Assembly: GCF_014695575.1 (NCBI RefSeq)
Contig: NZ_JACJOO010000036.1
Span: 1 to 57,592, forward strand
DNA from: Leptolyngbya sp. FACHB-8
GTDB taxonomy: Bacteria; Cyanobacteriota; Cyanobacteriia; Elainellales; Elainellaceae
DNA length: 57,592 bases
Direction of reading: 5' to 3'
Shown here: positions 53,325 to 57,592 of the stretch, piece after piece
How positions within the stretch are numbered: the first letter of the stretch is position 1
Layout of the letters: every line of letters starts with the position of its first letter
Program-made: the position numbers and the translations under genes
Notes under the pieces: model-generated
Database searches by the model: none
Told to the model about the DNA's origin: nothing
Seen by the model: only the letters and a program-made list of their open reading frames with translations

Positions 53325-55241
53325 TCACCCTATGTAGGCGCGTAAACGGTGTAAACGGCTAACGATTCGGGCGGCTAGATCGGCACCAATGATGGGTTTG
53401 TAGAGGTAGTCATCGGCCCCAGCCGCAAATGCCTGGTTTTGGCTTTTAAGGTCGGTAAAATCGCTCAGAAATACAACGGGTAAGCGTTGCCAATAGGGGT
53501 CGCAGCGGAGAATTTGGCAGAGTTCGTAACCCGTAATTTGAGACATGTGAGCATTTAATACCAACACATCGGGATTGACTGCTTGAAGTACAATCCAGAA
53601 TTGCTGGGGATCATCTAGTGTGGTCACCTTAAATCCCCAGGGTTTAAGCAGCGTAGGAAGGGCGCGCAGCCAATCCACATCGTTGTCTACGATCATCACC
53701 TTGGCAGGAGAATCCGGTACATTAAGGCGATGGGTAATGGCACTAATGGTCTGCTCAGGAGGTGTCACGGCTGGAAGGAATAGATGGCTGCCATGCCGAA
53801 GTGCATCCAGGCGATCGCTCAACGTATCGCGATCGCCCATCACCAGAATGGGTAAATTGGGAAACCGTTGGGCAAAGCTCTGAACCATTGTTAGCACCGC
53901 ATTCCGGTTCTCTGCTAACTCGGGGCGAGATTCCGAGGGAAGTTGTACCAGCAGGGCATCGGGAGGTTTGATGGGGAGGCTGGCGATGGCTTCAGGCGTG
54001 AGCCAGGAAGCAGCACTGGTGGCAGTGGGTAGGGTGACGGTACGGAGCTGGCGAGCTTCAGCAGAAGCGGCGATCGCCTGAGCTTGGCTTGATCCCAGCC
54101 CTACCAGTAGAAGCAACGGTCCCTGGTTACTGGGTACCTGAGAGGAATGGACAACGGTACTGTTTTGAATTTCTTGCCGCAGAGCTGTGACCAGAGGGAA
54201 CATCAGGCTAGCCTGGCGGGGAAGCAGAGACTCCTGGCTTCCCATCCAGTTTTCCAACTGGCGAGTCAGGTGTACAGCTTTGTGGAAGCCGAAGAGGCCG
54301 AGGGTTCCAGCCAGTTTATGGGCGATTTGTTTGGCCTGTGTTTGGAGGGGAGGCGTAAGGCGATCGCTCTGCAAGGCTTCCACAGCCTGCTCAAGCTGTC
54401 CAACTTGCTCCAGGGTTTTGGGCTGGGTGATTTGAACCCAGTTTTGGTTTAGAAAAGCAACGTATTGTTCTTGAGCCTCGGGGGTGATAGGAGCGAGGGC
54501 TGCGGTTGCTGGGGCGAGGGATGACGGCCCTGGATCCGGTAAAAGGCAGACTAACTCTTCTACGGTTTCTGCGGGTTTCAGATAGTAGCCGCGCCCGTGC
54601 AGGGTGGCGACGAAATCCGGAGGGGCACCTGCGGCGGTGAGCTTATTACGAACTCGACGGATGTGCGATCGCACCGTCGCTTCTGAAGGAAACTCTTCGG
54701 ATGACCAGAGGCGATCGAGAATTTCTTCGGTGCTAAACACATGCTGGCTGTCCCGCAGGAATAGCTCCAACAATTCGTATTCCTTGCGGGTCAAGGTGAG
54801 GGGTTGGCCGTCATAGCTAACGTCGCAGGTGCCGGGATTTAGCATCAAGTCTCGCCAGATTAAAAGTGGCAGGGGATTGGTGCTACTGCGACGCAGGAGG
54901 GCTCGAATGCGAGCGATCAACTCCGCTCGATCGAATGGTTTCACGACATAATCATCGGCCCCGGCATCCAGACCCTGTACTTTAGCGGTGCTGGTGTCTT
55001 CAGAAGTCAGCAGCAATATCGGGGTTGTGTAGTCCTCGGCTCGAAACTTTTTGCACAGGCTGATGCCATCCAGCTTGGGCAGCATGACGTCCAGCAGGAT
55101 CAAGTCGTAATCAAAGGTAGAACCGTAGCTCCAGCCCATTTCGCCGTCGGGCACAGCATCCACGACAAAGTTTTGGGCCGTCAGGCTGCGAGTCAGAGCT
55201 GCCGCCAGGGTTTCATCGTCTTCTACGAGCAGGATCTTCAT
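53325..55241 (-). CDS. Multidomain response regulator: REC, winged-helix, Hpt, two degenerate receiver-like domains
   Basis: The 638-aa protein starts MKILLVEDDETLAAALTR. REC1 (1-115) has acceptor Asp51 (LILLDVMLPKLDG) and the Lys in DYVVKPFDRAEL. An OmpR/PhoB-type winged-helix (about 130-225) ends SHIRRVRNKL...HGRGYYL. An Hpt-like domain (about 265-355) follows, with the His in KQIAHKLAGTLGLFGF. A receiver-like fold without the acidic pocket covers about 375-505. The last receiver (about 515-635) keeps DN at the start and the Lys in YLYKPI, but has Asn563 where the acceptor Asp belongs (VLVLNAHM). It could combine DNA binding with a phosphorelay input. No kinase is adjacent. Confidence 0.88.
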   Translation of the reverse strand: MKILLVEDDETLAAALTRSLTAQNFVVDAVPDGEMGWSYGSTFDYDLILLDVMLPKLDGISLCKKFRAEDYTTPILLLTSEDTSTAKVQGLDAGADDYVVKPFDRAELIARIRALLRRSSTNPLPLLIWRDLMLNPGTCDVSYDGQPLTLTRKEYELLELFLRDSQHVFSTEEILDRLWSSEEFPSEATVRSHIRRVRNKLTAAGAPPDFVATLHGRGYYLKPAETVEELVCLLPDPGPSSLAPATAALAPITPEAQEQYVAFLNQNWVQITQPKTLEQVGQLEQAVEALQSDRLTPPLQTQAKQIAHKLAGTLGLFGFHKAVHLTRQLENWMGSQESLLPRQASLMFPLVTALRQEIQNSTVVHSSQVPSNQGPLLLLVGLGSSQAQAIAASAEARQLRTVTLPTATSAASWLTPEAIASLPIKPPDALLVQLPSESRPELAENRNAVLTMVQSFAQRFPNLPILVMGDRDTLSDRLDALRHGSHLFLPAVTPPEQTISAITHRLNVPDSPAKVMIVDNDVDWLRALPTLLKPWGFKVTTLDDPQQFWIVLQAVNPDVLVLNAHMSQITGYELCQILRCDPYWQRLPVVFLSDFTDLKSQNQAFAAGADDYLYKPIIGADLAARIVSRLHRLRAYIG

Positions 55242-55495
55242 ATTCAAATTCTGCACTAATTGGGCCTCGTGCAGGTTTTAGATATGTGAATGGGTGCATT
55301 CCCAGTTTTGTGAGCGGGAATGCAGCTTGCGTAAATGGCCGTTCAACGCTGGCTCAACTTGTGTCGATTCACCTGAGCCTGAAGGCCATACGGAAACACT
55401 CGAATTCTTGCGGTTTAATCGTAGGTAAGTCTTAAAACTTGCCTACCTACCTGAGAAGGGATGTAGCGCATTATCCACCTATTTCCCCACCGCCT

Positions 55496-56188
55496 ATGCC
55501 TTCCGTTCAAATTTTTAGTGCCAACGGCTGCCCCTACGCCCAACGTACTCGATTAACTCTGCTAGAAAAAGGCATTCCCTTCGAACTGATAGAAATTGAC
55601 TTGCAGAACAAGCCTGATTGGTTTCTGGAGGTATCTCCCTATGGCAAAGTGCCTGTCATTCAGCATGAGGGAAATCGGGTCTGGGAATCTGCTGTGGTGA
55701 ATGAGTACTTGAATGAGGTGTTTCCAGAGCCGCCGCTATTGCCAACGGACCCAGGACAACGGGCGATCGCCCGGATCTGGATTGACTTTGCCAACACCAA
55801 ATTTACGACCGCCTTTTACAAACTGCTCCTCAGTCAGGACGCTGACAAGCAGCAAGAATGGGCCGCGGAATTGCGAAAGCACCTGCTATTTCTGGAAACG
55901 GAAGGGTTACAAAAACTTTCTGATGGACCGTTTTGGTTCGGAGATACCCTCAGTTTAGTGGATTTGACTTATTACCCCTGGTTTGAGCGATGGTCTGCGT
56001 TGGAGCATTACCGGGGATTGGCCTTGCCGGAAGAGTGCGATCGCCTCCGTCAATGGTGGGCTGCCATTCAGGCTCGTCCATCTATTCAAGAAACCATCAG
56101 TCCTGCCGCTTACCATATTGAGCAGTATGCCAAATACGCAAACAATACTGCTTCCGGTACCACTGCCCAGGAACTACGCAAGTACTAG
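55496..56188 (+). CDS. Glutathione S-transferase family protein
   Basis: From ATG 55496 the product (230 aa) has an N-terminal thioredoxin-like domain (about 1-80) beginning VQIFSANGCPYAQRTRLTLL. A Cys-Pro-Tyr sits at the catalytic position, as in Omega/Lambda-like GSTs. The glutathione-binding YGKVPVIQ and ESAVVNEYL motifs follow. The C-terminal all-helical domain (about 90-225) includes DLTYYPWFERWSAL. It may carry out glutathione-dependent thiol transfer or dehydroascorbate reduction. An ATG 57 bp upstream is in frame, but its extension does not resemble a GST. Confidence 0.92.
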   Translation: MPSVQIFSANGCPYAQRTRLTLLEKGIPFELIEIDLQNKPDWFLEVSPYGKVPVIQHEGNRVWESAVVNEYLNEVFPEPPLLPTDPGQRAIARIWIDFANTKFTTAFYKLLLSQDADKQQEWAAELRKHLLFLETEGLQKLSDGPFWFGDTLSLVDLTYYPWFERWSALEHYRGLALPEECDRLRQWWAAIQARPSIQETISPAAYHIEQYAKYANNTASGTTAQELRKY

Positions 56189-56200
56189 GGCTGGTTTCAA

Positions 56201-56241
56201 AAGTTGTTTTTTTGTGTGCTTTGCGCATGAAAAAACAACTT
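56201..56241. terminator. Imperfect hairpin after the GST gene
   Basis: AAGTTGTTTTTT pairs with AAAAAACAACTT around a TTTGCGC-containing loop. It lies between the GST stop and the end of the broken Fe-ADH gene (convergent). It may act as a weak terminator for either. Confidence 0.5.
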
Positions 56242-56244
56242 CAG

Positions 56245-57268
56245 CTAAAGACGAGCTTCAACCAGAGCGCGAATTTCATTGCGAGTGAGCTCAATGGGAT
56301 TATTGCGGTTCTGTGTTTGATCCAAAATTTTGTTCAAATCCGATGTCTGAATGTCGTACTTATTCAGGCGGGGCAGCTCAAGCTGTTCCGTCCAGTCTTC
56401 CAGAATGGCAACTAACGCGTCGCAATAGTAGGCATCAGATTTGCCAGATTCCTTTGAGAGGCGCTGTCCCAAACGAGCCATTTTGGCAATTGCCTCATTC
56501 CCTGGCTCTCGTGCCTTCATCGCTTGCCAGTTGGCCCGCACTGCCGCTGCCATTAACGTTCCACACACCACTCCATGGGGAATGGGGAGGAAGCCACCCA
56601 TAGGAGAGGCGAGCCCATGCACGATGCCTAAGCCCGCATTTGCTAATATCATGTCGCCTTAAATGCACATAATACTCACTTTTGCACAATGACGATTTAG
56701 CAAGCACTCCAGCGTTTTTCCCTGACCTTATATCATGTGCATTTAACCAGACATGATATAAGGCAATACCGGAGCACAAAGACGCATAGGCCATGCTTTC
56801 TCGGACAGCAATCTCGGTTGCACCTTCACCACAGGCAAGAAGTAGATTGTCGGCGATCGCCTCTAATCCGCTCCAGGCGATCGCATCGGTCAAGGGAGAA
56901 GCGGTTGGGGATAAGTAGGGCTCCAGCAATTGGGTAAAGGTATCCAGCCCACAGGCCGCAGTAACAGGCTTGGGGCAAGAGATGAGTAACGTTCCATCCA
57001 CAATCACCGCATCGGGAATGAAATTATCGTGGCGCAGAGACTTTTTGTAGCCGTTCTCGCCAACCTCACTAATGACAGCATTTTTGGTTACCTCGCCCCC
57101 TGTTCCAGATGTTGTTGGAATAGCAATGTAAGGGACTTTAGTTCCGCTATGAGGGAGATTACGCCCAACTCCTTCCAGGTGGTCAAAGATGGAGTTTTGA
57201 TGGGGCAGCATGGCTGATAAAGCTTTGCCCGCATCGATAACGCTGCCACCGCCAATTCCAATGACGAC
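56245..57268 (-). pseudogene. Iron-containing alcohol dehydrogenase, interrupted and N-terminally truncated
   Basis: Read on the minus strand, VVIGIGGGSVIDAGKALSA, IPTTSGTGGEVTKNAVIS and AACGLDTFTQLLEPYLSP lead to YASLCSGIA (56759-57268). The sequence resumes at LANAGLGIVHGLASPMGG and runs through GFLPIPHG to the stop (56245-56649). These are classic Fe-ADH motifs with both His metal ligands. A 112-bp element plus its 3-bp duplication separates the parts and shifts the frame (115 bp is not a multiple of 3). About 90 N-terminal residues are missing: at about 57268 the homology stops abruptly where a GNAT remnant begins. The gene cannot give a full enzyme. Confidence 0.85.
56647..56758. mobile_element. 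R8: 112-bp MITE-like insertion in the Fe-ADH gene
   Basis: The ends TATCATGTCGCCTTAAATGC and, on the reverse strand, TATCATGTCTGGTTAAATGC match at 17 of 20 shown positions, and the match continues a few bases further. TAA flanks both sides (56644-56646 and 56759-56761). Removing element and one TAA restores the reading frame GIA-LANAG of the ADH. It contains no ORF. Confidence 0.88.
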
Positions 57269-57413
57269 GTATGTCTTGAGTGTTTGGGAACAGAATCTTC
57301 GTGCGATTGCGTTTTACCGTAGATGGGGTTGTAATGCCGTCGATACACAGGCGTTTCAGATTGGCCGTGATACTCAAAGTGATTTCTTGATGCTTCGTAG
57401 TGCCAATTCCTAA
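57268..57413 (+). pseudogene. C-terminal fragment of a GNAT acetyltransferase
   Basis: The frame encodes TYVLSVWEQNLRAIAFYRRW followed by GCNAVDTQAFQIGRDTQSDF and LMLRS. It matches the last 45-50 residues of GNAT acetyltransferases (the N-x-x-A-x-x-F-Y-x-x-x-G-F motif of the acetyl-CoA-binding domain; here Cys replaces the usual Phe). The upstream part is replaced by the antisense of the Fe-ADH remnant, so a rearrangement joined the two. Confidence 0.75.
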
Positions 57414-57479
57414 AACTGTGAAGTTAAAGGATACCTCTACCATTTTTCTAAAGTCATTACTTTTGTATGTGCGATGGGC

Positions 57480-57592
57480 CTAGGTACAGGACAAAAATTG
57501 AAGGACGTGGAAAAACTCATCGATGAATAACTCCAGATTCAGTAGGATTTGACGCAGGTGGTCGAAACCATAGCGAAAGATACTCTTGGCTT
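57480..57592 (-). mobile_element. C-terminal end of an IS4-like transposase (runs off the window)
   Basis: The last 36 codons read AKSIFRYGFDHLRQILLNLE and then LFIDEFFHVLQFLSCT with a TAG stop. This resembles the end of cyanobacterial IS4-type transposases (RYGFDHLR...NLE...FLSCT). The IS end probably lies between 57420 and 57480 but was not identified. It may be responsible for the nearby gene breakage. Confidence 0.65.

Noticed and set aside
698-54800. CRISPR array among the many inverted repeats
   Set aside because: No regular direct repeats with unique spacers of constant length were found, and no cas genes are present.
1380-57000. Frequent GCGATCGC octamers as a special regulatory signal
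   Set aside because: This is the HIP1 sequence known to be highly abundant in many cyanobacteria, spread across genes and spacers alike.

Overview
This is cyanobacterial chromosome. It carries photosystem II genes (a partial psbA, psbI, psbQ), a complete phycocyanin rod operon (cpcB-cpcA-cpcC2-cpcC1-cpcD), the Fe(3+)-binding protein FutA, many families found mainly in cyanobacteria (DUF3769/OstA, DUF1400, DUF202, slr1659-type regulator), and a very high density of the HIP1 octamer GCGATCGC. The long intergenic repeats and large signalling proteins suggest a filamentous or Leptolyngbya-like cyanobacterium; that placement is inference.

Layout. 1-625: 3' end of psbA and its terminator. 0.9-4.4 kb: helix-hairpin-helix protein, TM2/SHOCT membrane protein, J-domain/TPR protein and a lipoprotein. 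4.5-15.1 kb (mostly minus strand): DUF1400 alpha/beta hydrolase, DAO-family oxidoreductase, psbQ, an exported TPR-CHAT protein, a Cys-cluster protein and an FG-GAP/RTX protein. 15.8-28.6 kb: GH38 alpha-mannosidase, psbI, an OstA/LptD-like outer-membrane protein with a downstream gene, a DUF2087 protein, a phosphodiester glycosidase and asnS. 28.7-45.8 kb: dCache sensor kinase, three DUF202 genes, an MFS transporter, a Ser/Thr kinase, a hybrid histidine kinase, a pentapeptide protein, an slr1659-type regulator, an isochorismatase-fold hydrolase and a LapA-like protein. 45.9-56.2 kb: TonB-like protein, futA, the cpc operon, a PhnD-like pseudogene, a REC-wHTH-Hpt-REC regulator and a GST. 56.2-57.6 kb: a genetic scrapyard with a twice-broken Fe-alcohol dehydrogenase, a GNAT tail and the end of an IS transposase.

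The most unusual content lies between the genes. A 122-bp element (called R1 here) occurs five times. It has terminal inverted repeats, two internal hairpins and 6-bp TA-rich target duplications: three exact, one 5/6 and one 4/6. One copy sits inside another repeat (R3), giving a nested insertion with a reconstructable empty site. The stems vary by compensatory change, and the apex loop of hairpin B occurs in both orientations. A second MITE-like element (112 bp, TAA duplication) has split the Fe-ADH gene. In addition, about a dozen intergenic spacers hold perfect or near-perfect hairpins with 19-36 bp arms of unrelated sequence, often closed by a 3-nt GAA-like loop. No transposase that could mobilise R1 is visible in the window. 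Coordinates, stem pairing and target duplications were read by eye. Family assignments rest on motif recognition without database searches.
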